A DNA stretch of 64,000 nucleotides, from assembly GCA_940671915.1 (NCBI GenBank), contig CALNVZ010002100.1, positions 22,422,795 through 22,486,794 of the forward strand, given 5' to 3'. Made by a program: the position numbers and the translations under genes. Shown here piece after piece: positions 1 through 12,400 of the stretch (positions are counted from its first letter, which is position 1; each line of letters opens with the position of its first letter). This stretch comes from Paracentrotus lividus. Taxonomy: Eukaryota; Echinodermata; Echinoidea; Camarodonta; Echinidae. The notes below the pieces were generated by a model. That model worked only from the letters and a program-made list of their open reading frames with translations, ran no database searches and was not told the DNA's origin.

Positions 1-1229
1 ATGTAGTGTAAACTGATGCGCGTACGCGCATGGTTCAATATGACGTCACGATGAACGAACTGCTGCAAAACTTTGTTTACAGAAAAAGTTTGTTGAACTC
101 ACTGACCCAATTTATCGGAAATGAAAGCTTTGTTTCTGATACACTTTTGCTACCGTAACTCCAGTGCAAAGTGTATTGTGGATAAGAGTACGATTAATTA
201 TTTACAAACTGGCGTCTAGATGTATGATGTGGAGTTCTACAAAATGTTTAAAAGTGCATAGTATAGGATCAGCCTAGTATTTACGGGCAAGTCCAAGCTA
301 TTTGTTCCCAAGGTGTGATTTTTCGACGACTTTTTGACCATTTTTGTGTCAAATGTGTCAGTGGGTTTGTAAAGGTACATGTATAAACAATGTGTCATAT
401 ATATCCCCATAAAGGGTATGAAATGAACTTTATGCAAATGAGGTCAAAAAGTTATTTTAAGGTCATATGACGTCACAAGGCTCATTAATATTCATGAAAA
501 AATAATAAACAGCATTAAAAAGGCTATTTTCAACCATTTAAAAAAGAGGATTGTCAGAAGATCAGAGTACAACCAAAAAGTAGGTATTTTCTGTTTCTAT
601 ATTTTCCTGGCTAACTCTGGTGAAAATATCACGAACCTAGCACATAGCTTTCCATATTTTAGACTTAAAATATTAAAGGTCTGTCCTCCCACCTTTAGGA
701 ATGAAACAAAATAAGTGTTTTTTTACATTTGCTTTTGGTTTATGTTTTTTTTGTTTTGTCAGAGAGATTTTTTTTAACAAAAGAATGTTTGCTACGCCTT
801 GGGCTACACAATTGTTTAATGAAAAATATTACAGGGAATATTGTCGCCGTGAGTTAACCTTTCGCCGTAACGTTTTGTTTACCTGACGTATTTTTTAAAA
901 CTTGACCTTGGCAGAAAACTCGAAGTTTTATTAACGTAAAATATGTCGTTACAATGTTTATTACATGTTTAAGAGATAGGTCTAAGACTAGCAAGTTCAG
1001 AACTAACTTTTTAAATTCAGAGTTGTGAACAAAGTCCAAACTTTTGAAAACAATACCATTTTTTTTCTGGTCCCGTATGTTACCGGACGAATAAATGATC
1101 ATAAATTATATGATTTAAGTTATTGTCAACCTATTTTTTAATGTTTTGTTGAAGGATTCTTAGTACCCGGTCAATAATATAGGGCAGCATCTATAAGGCA
1201 GTGGCGTAGACAGGTCTCGAATGTGGGGG

Positions 1230-1790
1230 GATGATTCGTGTCAGAACTCATATTGCCCCAAAATTTTTGAGGGTAAACGAAGGTGTTTTTTTTTTTATCT
1301 ATAGCAACAAAGAAGGGGCAAAAAAAAAAAAAAAAAGCCCGATTTGGGGGATTGCATGCGAATTTCCCCTCCTGCTATATATATACAATTCCAGGCGACC
1401 GCGAGAGCGATCAGAAATTTGATGGTTAAAAAAAGTTAGTTTTTTGTTGTTGTTATTCTATTTCCATCTGATAGAAGGGGCAATATAGGGGCCGATGTTA
1501 GGGGTGTTGCGCTGCTCGTAATCCTTTAGCAAATGTAATTCCAGGCGAGCGCGTGCGCGAGCGGAAAGATTTTGGTAAACAAGAGGTGTTTTTTTTGTAT
1601 CTATAGCACACAAAGAAAGGGGCAAAAAGGGCCGATTTGGGGGTTGCGCCGAATTACCTTAGCAAATATACAAGGCTTGCATAATTAAAGCAAATAAGAA
1701 ATTAAACAAACATGCCGTACCAGAAAGGGTTTATATGCATTTTTTATTTCCGTCTAAGCAAGCGCGAAGCGCGAGCTAAAAAAAAAACAA
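1230..1790. repeat. Two diverged ~300-bp direct repeat units
   Basis: ttccaggcgacc/ttccaggcgagc, tctatagca...caaagaa, ggggcaaaaagggccgattt and the following gggattgc recur in order at about 1260-1400 and 1530-1670. An adjacent aagcgcgaagcgcgagc word (1760) recurs at 2126 and 27130. Confidence 0.5.
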
Positions 1791-2109
1791 AACAAAAAAC
1801 AAACAATTTAGGGGCTTGAGCCGCGATTTCGTATCCACAAAGGGTTATTCTGCAAAATATACAGCGAGCTGCATAGGCCTACACCTCTGCAAGTATTTTT
1901 ATATTTAAAATTCATACAAGTATGAGAAATAAAAATAAGTTATATAGGGTTAAATAGACTAAAAGAAATGGAGCTTTGGAAGAAAAACAAAATAATTTCT
2001 GAAATAATAAAATAAGTATAGCTAGCTAGGCCTAATATAATAAACATATAATAGTATAGAATATTAATCTGGATTTAAATGATAATATAATAATAATAAT
2101 AATAATAAT

Positions 2110-2290
2110 ATAATAATATAATATGGCGAGCGCGAAGTGCGAGCGAAAATTTTTTAGAGTTCCGTGAAGGAAAAAAGGAGTTGTGCAAAGCCCATTTCAG
2201 CTTTAAAAATACATACACCCGTGAAAATGGGTGGGGATGATTGTACATGCCCACCCCCCCCGCCACCCCACACAAGCAACCTGAACCATC
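2110..2290. repeat. Dispersed repeat with GCGAGCGCGAAGYGCGAGCG and C tract
   Basis: gcgagcgcgaagtgcgagcg, agctttaaaaat and a C-rich tract occur in the same order near 27130-27330, indicating a dispersed family. Family name not recognised. Confidence 0.45.
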
Positions 2291-2967
2291 TGGGACTAAT
2301 GAAAACTCAGTAAGAAAACTTTCAGAAAACAACTTAATTTTTCACTTTTTAAATACATTTTCACATTATCTTCCTCATAGACTTGACTGGGATGTTCCTT
2401 TCACTAATCCCTGATGTTTTGAGTTTTTCCTTACTTTTTCTTGGATGAAATATTATTTTTGTTAAAGTCCAACTTTCTGAAAATTTCCCGCACGTTTTTG
2501 GGGCGGGAAAGGGCAAAAAAAAATAAGTGATGTTTTAATTTATTTTTTTTCATGATTTTTGATTTGAAATTTAATCCAAACCGTATGGCACTGGTCTTTA
2601 AATAATGAATAGACATATGCTACATACTTAATTTTGGAGCTGAAAGTTATTGCAAAGGAGAAAAACCTCAGATAAACAACATGACAGGATGCAAAATTCA
2701 CGGCAAAATATGGCAGTTTTGGTCCCACGAGGTCATACTAAAGTATTGCAATCGTATTAGAGTGCCCCCCCAACTAACCTTTGAGTTGGGGGATGCATCC
2801 CCCCATTATTGGAGATTTTAGATCTAATTTCCATTTAAGATTTTTTCAAACAGCCCATTTTTTGGCTTGAATGTCCCGATTTGCTACCTGGCGCAAAATA
2901 GCTTGGACTCGCTCTAACCAGAGGAGCGCCCTAACCTAACCGCAAATGAAAAATTAAATAGTTCAAC

Positions 2968-2985
2968 CCCCCCCCCCCCCCCCCT
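2968..2985. repeat. Poly-C tract
   Basis: About 18 consecutive C. Similar homopolymer C/G tracts occur at 4645-4668, 14515-14525, 17857-17870, 30851-30866 and 37929-37944. Confidence 0.9.
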
Positions 2986-3009
2986 CGCCAGCAAAATTTA
3001 GCTAGCCTA

Positions 3010-3344
3010 GCTAGCTATATATTATATATAACGCGCGGATCCGGAGCGGCCGCGCCGCGCGACGCGTAGGCTAGGCGAGGCGCAAGCGTTAATAATATAT
3101 CCGAAATCAATCGTCAAGGAGTGAAAGTAGAACGTTCTGTTGACTTGTCTTATTTCAGTCACTGGGCCTATGTTAGCTCGGCTTTAAAACTGTCTGCTGC
3201 ACCCGAGAAAATGTGAGCTTTATCGGACTGAAACGAGCAATTGCTTTCACTACTGGGTCTGGAGTCTGGACTCGTTTACAGCCAATACAGGGCAACCCCT
3301 ACCCGACGTCTACGGGCCGTCGACGAGGGGAACGGGCTAGACGT
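3010..3344 (+). promoter_or_regulatory. Putative promoter and 5' leader of gene 1
   Basis: A TATA-like run (tatatattatatata, about 3015-3030) is followed by a short GC/CpG-rich block (3031-3080), rare in this AT-rich window, then the leader. The leader contains ATGTTAGCTCGGCTTTAA (3170-3187) and a minimal ATG-TGA (3211-3216) before the chosen start. Transcription start is inferred only. Confidence 0.35.
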
Positions 3345-3447
3345 ATGGGGGTCGGCTGCTCTTTTCACGCAAGAACTGTTCGGCAAAACTCGATCACAGA
3401 TGATGATGATCAAGTTCTTCGCTGGCGAGGACATGAATTATATCAGA
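3345..3447 (+). CDS. Gene 1 exon 1 (putative first coding exon)
   Basis: Codons 1-34 from the ATG at 3345. The donor CAGA|GTAAGT is strong, and the one leftover base joins exon 2 in the only frame that stays open there. The ATG has no strong start context (C at -3, G at +4). The frame is open back to 3177 without another ATG. Residues include an acidic DDDD stretch and no hydrophobic leader. A different 5' exon remains possible. Confidence 0.5.
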
Positions 3448-6400
3448 GTAAGTCACTGTTATTTGTTAAGTTAGTTTATTTTGTTCTAAATTTAAGTAAG
3501 AAATTAATTATCTTCTAACAGTTTATACCGGTACTATTATAGCTAACTTTAAGTCTCTAATTTAATAGACTTAACGTTAGCTAGAATTAGAAGAATTTAA
3601 CAGTAATAGAATTTAATAGTAATAAATTGAGGATAGACGTCCGGCTAGTATTGTAAGTAAATAAACTATTAAATAGAATAGGTTTGTCCATCTTTTATTC
3701 CATAATTTTGACATTCTTGTCTGGAAAAGGGAAGGCACCTCATGTTTTGATGCTAATAACTCGCAGCCCGTACACGAAGTGTACGGGCTGCGAGTTATTA
3801 GTATTGAGCATCCGCAGTAAGAAGGAATCTAGATCTACGTTAAGTTATAGATTATAGGATGGGGAGTTGGTTGTCCAGACACTTAACAAAAATGAAACCT
3901 GGTTTTTCATCTAAGAATTATGCCAAAAATATATGTTGGATACTTCTCATCATCATCAATATTTGTTCTCCACAATATTTTCTGACATTTTGTGCTAAAA
4001 AACTTCAAAGACATTGCTTTAAATCCTTTCAAATAACTGGTTAAAATCGAGTGTCGGGACATCCAACCCGTCTGGACACCCAATAACTGGGTAGGGTCCT
4101 ACTAATCACTGCGAAGAGCCGCAAAGATGCACTGAAAATACTGATCACCGCGAAGAGCCGCAAAGAGCCGAGGAGAGCCGCGAAGACGCACTGAAAATAG
4201 CCTACTAATTCACTGGGAAGAGCCGAGAAGAGCCGCGAAGACGCACTGAAAATACTAATCACTGCGAAGAGCCGCTAAGAGCCGAGAAGAGCCGTGAAGA
4301 CGCACTGAAAATACTAATCACCGCGAAGAGCCGAGAAGAGCCGCGAAGACACACTGAAAATACTAATCAATGCGAAGAGCCGCTAAGACAGTAAATTACC
4401 ATTACGTCTAATAGCCACTTCGTCTATAAGACATTTGGTCCAATAGCACTAGGTCCAATTGCCATTTGGTCCAATAGCCACTTGGTGCAATTACCATTTG
4501 GTCCAATAGCCACTTGGTGCAATTACCATTTGGTCCAAAAGCCATTTGGTCCAATTGCCATTTGGTCCAATTGCCATTTTGTCCAATACCCATTTGGTCT
4601 AATGTGTATAATCTATGCAGGCAATAACAGGTGCGCATGCCCTACCCCCCCCCCCCCCCCCCCCCCCACTTTATTCACCCCTTTTGTGAACACCATTGAC
4701 TTTCCTTATAGGACAATGTACAATAATTTTCTCCTCAGATCTCAAAATTGAAAATCTAATTTCATTTGTTTTCATGAAATTATTTCTCGCTTGCTATTCA
4801 TCTGTTTCAAAACCAAAAACAAACAAAACAAAAAAAACAGCAAAAAAATACAACAAAAACAACATAAAAAAAAACAAAAACAAAAAACAAAACGTTACAA
4901 TTCCATGGATTACGCATTTTAAAAAATAAATACTAATAATTCAATGTCCCAATTAACTGATGCAAGGGATATAGAGAGAGAGCAATAAACATTTACTTTA
5001 AAAAATCCAAAAAAGACAGCTCCTCAAAAATATGAAATGAATATCAATATATTCAATATCAAAGTCACAAAATACAGCTTTTTCTTTTCTTGTCACGCTG
5101 GCACGGCGCGATGCGATAAGGGGGGGGGGGTGAAGGCGTTAAATTTGTATCAGCCATAGGTTAATCGGGTCGGTCATCCGTTTCTCCATATTTCCCCCTT
5201 CTATTTATTATTTGTTCTTTTATTACCTTTATTATTTGTTCTTTTATTACCAGGGGGGTGGGTGCGGGCCCAAGTGCCTCTTGGATCCACGCCTTGCCCC
5301 CACAGTAACGGTTTTTGGACCAAATGGGCATTGGGTATTAGACCAAATGGGCATTGGTTATTGGACCAAATGGGCATTGGACCAAATGGCAATTGGACCA
5401 AGTGGCTATTGAACCAAATGGCAATTTGACCAACTGACAATTGGACCAAGTGACTATTGGTCCAAATGGCAATTGGACCAAGTGGCTATTGGACCAAATA
5501 GCTTTTGGACGAAGTGGCTATTAGACGTAGATCCTAGTGGCCATTGGACTAAATGGGTTTTAGACGAAGTGGCTATTAGACGTAGATCCTATTCCCAGTG
5601 GCTATTGGACCAAATGGCAATTGGACCAAGTGGCTATTGGACCAAATGGCTCTTAGACAAAGTGGCTATTGGACCAAATGGCTATTGGACCAAATGGCAT
5701 TAGACCGATAGTCATTAGACGACATGGCTCTTGGACGAAATTGCATTGGACGTAATGGCAATTTACCGTCTTAGCTTCTCTTCGCGGCTCTTAGCGATGA
5801 TTAGTCCAAGTGGCTATTGGACCAAATAGCTTTTGGACGAAGTGGCTATTAGACGTAGATCCTAGTGGCCATTGGACTAAATGGGTTTTACATGTAGAAG
5901 AAGTGGCTATTAGACGTTGATTCTATTCCTAATTGCTATTGGACCAAATGGCTCTTAGACGAAATGGCTATTGGACCATATGGCTATTGGACCAAATGGC
6001 ATTGGACCGATTGGCAATTGGTCCAAGTGGCTAATGGACAAAATGGCAATTGGACCAAGTGGCTATTGGACCAAATGGCTCTTAGACAAAGTGGCTATTG
6101 GACCAAATGGCATTAGACGACATGGCTCTTGGACGAAATTGCATTGGACGTAATGGCAATTTACCGTCTTAGCTTCTCTTCGCGGCTCTTAGTGATGATT
6201 AGTATTTTCAGTGCATCTTCGCGGCTCTTCTCGGCTCTTAGCGGCTCTTCGCGTGATTAGTATTTTCAGTGCGTCTTCGCGGCTCTCCTCGGTTCTTCGC
6301 GGCTCTTCGCGGTGATAAGTAGGACCGACTGGGTATACTACAGCCTAAGATAGATTCTAAAGCGCTTATTAAATTTTATTATTAGGTTATATTTTTATTA

Positions 6401-9400
6401 TTAATGATTCTTGATTAATAACCTAAACCAAAATAAGGCCTAGTAGAAGCCTATGTTAAACTTTTTAATTAAAGTTTTAATTAATTTTTTTGTTGTTCTT
6501 TTTAGAGTCTATCTCTATCATTATTGTTGTTGTTAATAATAATATATTATTTTGTGATTTATTGTTTCAATGCTCTTAATGACCTGTAGACCTACACTTT
6601 GATTGTTTTTTATTGAATAAAACACATCTGGAGTCTAAAACAGTTAGTCTAGATCCTCTCTCTAGGCCCTAATTATAAAAAAAACAAACTTTAATTTAGC
6701 TGTGCTCTGTCAGTGCCATTTTGTTACCGCTAGCTCCTCACTTCTTCACTTCAGTCTTCTAACCAATTGAGTATGTTGAGGAAATTTGGATGACTTAGGC
6801 CTATACAAGTTACATGTATAACTTTTCATTGTGTCATAAACAAGATAAAATAAAGTAGATCTATTGTCTGCTAGATTCTATTTAGATCTATAGCATATGG
6901 GCAATTCCACAGAAATCCAGACAAGGGTGCAAGAAATTCAAAATGATATTTGGTTAAAATAATTGTGATTTTCAAAAAATATATGAGTTGAAGTTTTAAG
7001 AATCAATTAAAATTTTTACCGATGGCGGACATTTTACCTTTAACAATGCCGAAGTATTACAATTAGATTTTTTGGTATTAGAAAAGTATATTTTTACAGA
7101 AAACTCATTTTCATTTTCCCAACTAAAACTTTTCTGTATCAGTTCTTTCAATGGTAAGTTGTTTGAAAGGCACTTTATTAAACTGTATTTCAAAAAATTT
7201 GGTTCAATTGGACTTTGGTAAAAGACTTGAGATTTTAATTACCCTCATTTGGGATGTAACCGTCAGTACCGAACATGACTTGTTTATTTTTTCCACACGA
7301 GAAAGTATCAACTATGCATTAAGATTTTAATGTATGACGCATCTCATTTATTATCAATAGCAAGCTTTGGATATAATCACATACAATCAAGTCAAAATGA
7401 TAGCTGATTTGTGTGTAACGTCAGTTACCATGACTTACTGTAGTGTAACGTCCAGTTACCATAATGCAATTATCGTTTTTTTAAAAAATTACAATTGGAC
7501 ACCAGGGGGGTGTTTCCAAAGAGTTAAGTAGACTTAAAGTCTGCACTTAATTCTACGCGCATCTTGTTTTATAACGCCAATTATTGATAGATTTCACAAT
7601 GGCGCGCATCCCTGAGCATGCTTTGACAATGATGTGATGCGTAATATAACGCACAAAAAACGAGTTAAGTGCGATTTTAAGTCTACTTAACTCTTTGTGA
7701 AAACACCCCCTGTATGTATCTGAAGTAATCACCATTGATTAAATAATCATCTAGCGATAAAGACTGTATTGTGTCAATGGTAACTTCTTCTTTTAATGAT
7801 TTAAGAGTTGGGAAAAGCCATGTCAGTACATGTTCATGTAGGCCTAAGCCCTCCCAAATCTACTTTAGATTTTCAGTAATTATCTATTGATGTGATCAGG
7901 ATCCATTGCTATATATTCTGTATTTGGATATGAGCCAACAAGTTTAAATGTTATGATAAATGTAAATACAATTTTGTGGTTGTATTCAAAAACTTTCTCT
8001 GTATTTTTATATACATAATATGAAGAAGAAAAAAGAAAGAAAAAAATATGATCAAAGCTCCTACATGTATGTCTGTGCAGTGCTGGGATGTACGCAATTT
8101 TTATAGAACAAACACAGAACAAACACTTTACTTTTGACAGGCTTTCATTTTGAAAGCCAAAGACTAACAGCAATTTTCAACAAATTTCAATACACAGCTT
8201 TGAAATTTCAGCATTTATTATTACTTGATCATACTTTGTACAAAATGAGTTAAATGGAAATTATGTTTCATACATTAAGTTTGAAACGAGGAAGAAACTG
8301 TTTAAAAGTGATTTTCAAAAGTTTGATAACAATTCACCTAAATATGTTGTGTGCTGTGGATTATAATCAACAAATGATAAGTGACCCAATTGTGCCAAGA
8401 TTCACTGCACTACACAAAATACATGTGTGGACATCCTACTGTGATTTAATCATTCAAAAACTATTTAGAGTTTCTGATATCTTAACAACTAACATATCCA
8501 ATAATTTAAGTGATGAATAGTAGTAGAAATAAAATTTTCAAAAAATATTGTACAAATCCTATAGAAATTATGTGTACAACTGTCATGTTCACAAAGTAAA
8601 GTTTTAGCTAAATAATAGGAAAATGATTACATTACTTCTTATTTGGCCAATCTGTTGCCTAGAACATAGGTATGATATCATATCAAACTCATAATTCTCA
8701 AAAGCCCGGAAAACAAAATATTTGGATCCGATTCAAAATTGGGATTTTACATGTGTAAAGTCTATGGAATATGTAAGGGTAACGTCAGTTACCGACATGT
8801 CTTCACAAAAGTTTCCCCAGCATAAACAAAAATTTTGAAAATCTCTTCTTAGTTTTGCAAATCTGTTCATAAAGACCTAGGAATGATGTCATATAAGACT
8901 TATCATTATAACACATCGTGGACATGAGATATTGAGATATGATCAAACACCCTGATTTTGCATGTCCGTTTTCTGTAACGTCAGTTACCGACACGTTTTT
9001 GCTTGGCGTTTCAATGGAAATTATGTTTGGGTGGAATTTTTTTATACAACGCCTTGCTTTACACTAACTTATTTAGGTATATTAATTTGAAGACCCAGGT
9101 ACTCTTATTTATGTAACTACAACACAAAGAATGTAGAAAATTTTTGTTGTGTGTAACGTCAGTTACCGTGGAATTGCCCATATGGAGTTCATTTGGATAT
9201 TCAGTCATTAGTCTTAGATTCAATCTATTTTCCCTTTTTCTTTTCACCAGATAGTGATTCTTCCAATCCATCTCTGGGTAGCATCAGTCCAACTCGGCAA
9301 CGATTGACAGATGAAATCCAAGCACTCTACACTTGCAACCAAGTAGAGGTAATTATTGCATGAATTGACTAAATCTTCTTCTCTTCTTCTTCTTGAGTCC

Positions 9401-12400
9401 TTTCTCTCATTATTCTGTTTGATTGTGTAATTATACTAGACCGAGGCTGCTCTGTCCTCATCGTAATCCCCTCTGAGGACAGAGAGCTACCATTGCGCGC
9501 GCTGTTCAAACTGCAGTGTACATAGCTGAGTGTGTTTTTCGGTGATCATATTGGATTGACCCAAGATTTGCTATAACAAATTTGAAAGTTATTCCACTTA
9601 CCGCATCTGGAAGTAGATTTTCTCTGTTTCTTGTCCTTGATGCCCAAATGTCTTGTTGAATTTGGGTTTTGGGGTTTCTGCAAGTTTTTCAAATGAAATT
9701 TGTTGAAATTAACAGAGAATCACGGCACTGCAGTTTGAACAGCTTGCGAAATGGTAGCTCTCTGTCTTCAGAGAGATACGACGAAGACAGAGCAGCATCT
9801 TTTATTATACCTGTTTACATTTGAAAGATCATACTTTATATTGTTTCTGTAATAGAGGAATTAGAATCAGGAACTGAATCTGAATTAGACTCTACCTAAT
9901 GAATACTGAACGCAGGCGATCCAATTAGGCGAAAGAGTAGTAAGGCCAGCTTGGGAACGGGTTTGGCAGAAGAGGGCATTGTAGAAGGTGACTCATGGTC
10001 TCCTCTCCACATTCACATATTGGCCACCTTTCAGTGTTGATGCCCCACTTGGCCATTAAAACCTGGAAACGGCTGACTAAATTGGTGTGTTCACGGGGAT
10101 AACAATACATAGATTTAAAGGAGCCAAGTAAAACCTTTTTTAAGAAGATTCTAAATAAATGGAAGGAATTTGAAGGAATTTGAAAAAACATTCTTTTATT
10201 TTATTGTTAATTGGAAAAGAAAGGTAGAATAAATTATGGTTCCTCTGCAAGTAGGGTGGATCTCATTTGTACCTTAAAATGATGTTTAACTTCTAATGCA
10301 TATTTATTTCATATAATGATAATAATCATAACATTTATAAGGCACTTAATACTGGTGTTTCTAAGCACTCTATCTACATGTATCATGAACCAAAAGTTAA
10401 TGCAAAGTCAAAGAATCTTGTGAATCACACCTGTGAAGGTTGTGATGAGATTATAGATGAATAAATTCTTTTCTTTCTATTTTTCTTGATGGTGAAGACA
10501 ACGTGATATAAAATTTTTGGTTTTTGGAATGATCTAGCCAACGTCAACAAAACTTCAAAAAGTGCCAATAATGATAATGAATACCAAAAGATGTTGATAT
10601 AAACCCCTCAAAAAATGTCTTGCAATTCAACTTTGAGTCCTCGTATCTTTTTTGTTAATTGTCTATAATTCATTAATTTTATACCATTGGAAAGTTCATT
10701 TATCCTCTTTACACCGATACCCCATTTGTAAAGGTTGTGCAATGCTTGAATGCACAGTATCCCGAATACAAATCAAAGTCAGAAGTGGAAGTTGCCAAAT
10801 GAATGGCTATTGTTGAAAGGCAGAGTTTCTATTGAGTATCATTAAATGGGTCATGCATTATTCCTCAATGTTTTCACTTATTGTTTGGAAGATGAAATGT
10901 GCCTTGCCAAGCTTTTTGCTTGGCAGGTGCTTATTTTCAATGAGTAGTCGTTTGATAAAGCTAGGATGGCGTGCTTATCAATCAATCAGAATAATTTTGT
11001 CCTTTATTTGTGTTTTCTTTTGATGTTTTTTTAATTTTTAGAGACAGAGGGAGGGGGAGTGAAAGAGGATAAATACGGTTCAAGAACAGAGAGTGATTGT
11101 GTGCTGAAATGGACAAAAAAAAGTTGTTTTGATACTGCTTGCTTTGTTTGTTGGAGAAGGATGAAAAAGAGATGAGTAGCGAATTTGTTATGCTGGAAAC
11201 TTGCAATACCTGTATGTAACCATAACACAAGTAATGCTCAAACACTCGCTGGTTATTAAAACAGTTCTTTTTACAAACAAATTAACAACAAATACTACCT
11301 TAAATTACCTGAAACATTATTTGACATTCAACCAAGAGTATCCAACATTGTATTGAGCGCCTAACGCACAAACCAAACAAACACAAAGAAACACAAAAAC
11401 CTTTTATACAGTTAAGAACTCGATGTAAGCAATAGCCATTCATTTGGCAACTTTCCTTTTCTGACTTTCATTCGAGTTTGCGAGTACTGTGCATTCAAGC
11501 ATACTAACCATCACAAATGGGGTATCAATGTGACAAGGAATAAATAACTTTCCAATTATATCAAATTTAACCATCATAAACAATCAAATAAAAAGATATG
11601 AGGGCTCAAAGTTGAATTGCAAGACATTTTTTGAGGGGTTTAGAATAGAGTTTAAGGTGAGCTAATAAGATCTATAATGAATTACAGAACATGGTGTATT
11701 ATGAAGAAGAAGAAGACTAGTGTTTTTCATTCAACATATGACCCCTAGTATCAGCTTTATAGTTTACAAACTATACTACATTTGATGGTTACGAGAAATG
11801 TATGTGATACACAAATGAATCTGAGCTACATATAGTTCCTGTCGTTTTCCATAACCAGAGTGAAAACAAAAATGCAGTTCAGTATCATCTTAAAGAAAAT
11901 TGGATGAAAAATTGCAAATTGATTCACAAACCCTCTTTGGTGTCTGATGACTTCAAATCTCCATTTTTCTGCAGGTGCTAACGATAATCCATTTCAATGA
12001 TGTATACAACATTGAGGCTGGGGATGGGGTGAGCGGAGGAGCTGCCAGGTTTGCTACAGTGGTGAAGGCTTATGCAGACCGCAACCCTCTTATCCTCTTC
12101 AGTGGGGACTGTCTCAATCCTTCTATTCGTAAGTTTATCTTTTGCTAGTTTATTTTGATATTTTTTTGCAATTCCATTATGATTATCACCTTTTTGAAAG
12201 TATCATAAAAGTGTTGAGTGAACAACTGACCCCAAAACGTTGATGATTATTAAAAACCAGGAACTTTGTATCCCCATGCAGTCAAGATATATGTAGTTCA
12301 GTTGGTGATCATACTTTTGGTTCAGTGAAATAAAAAAAATTGGGGCAGATATTTTTCTTATTTATCTTAAACCTGGTGTATAGTTTTGGTAGCAAAAAGT

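Larger units (their letters stand above)
285..2915. mobile_element. Decayed element with GGGCAAGTCCAAGC-type ends
   Basis: The left end gggcaagtccaagctatttg and the right end caaaatagcttggactcg are inverted and match the ends of the better-preserved element at 59504-61851. The interior does not show that element's dispersed motif and no coding capacity is seen, so the two ends may be a chance pairing of fragments. Confidence 0.35.

Noticed and set aside
3213-3344. Extending exon 1 upstream to a GTG start at 3213
   Set aside because: The frame is open but has no ATG before 3345, and GTG initiation is not expected in an animal gene.
3241-3474. Alternative frame through exon 1
   Set aside because: It ends in phase 0 at the donor, and exon 2 then stops after about 18 codons. 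The other frame stays open through all exons.
4482-6153. Several overlapping ORFs of 60-90 codons with repeated WTKW/NGYWTK peptides
   Set aside because: They are translations of the ~21-bp satellite (unit length a multiple of three in places). No start context, splice signals or known domain.
5310-6164. Regular short repeats resembling a CRISPR array
   Set aside because: Units are contiguous and variable, with no unique spacers and no cas genes. The genome is eukaryotic.
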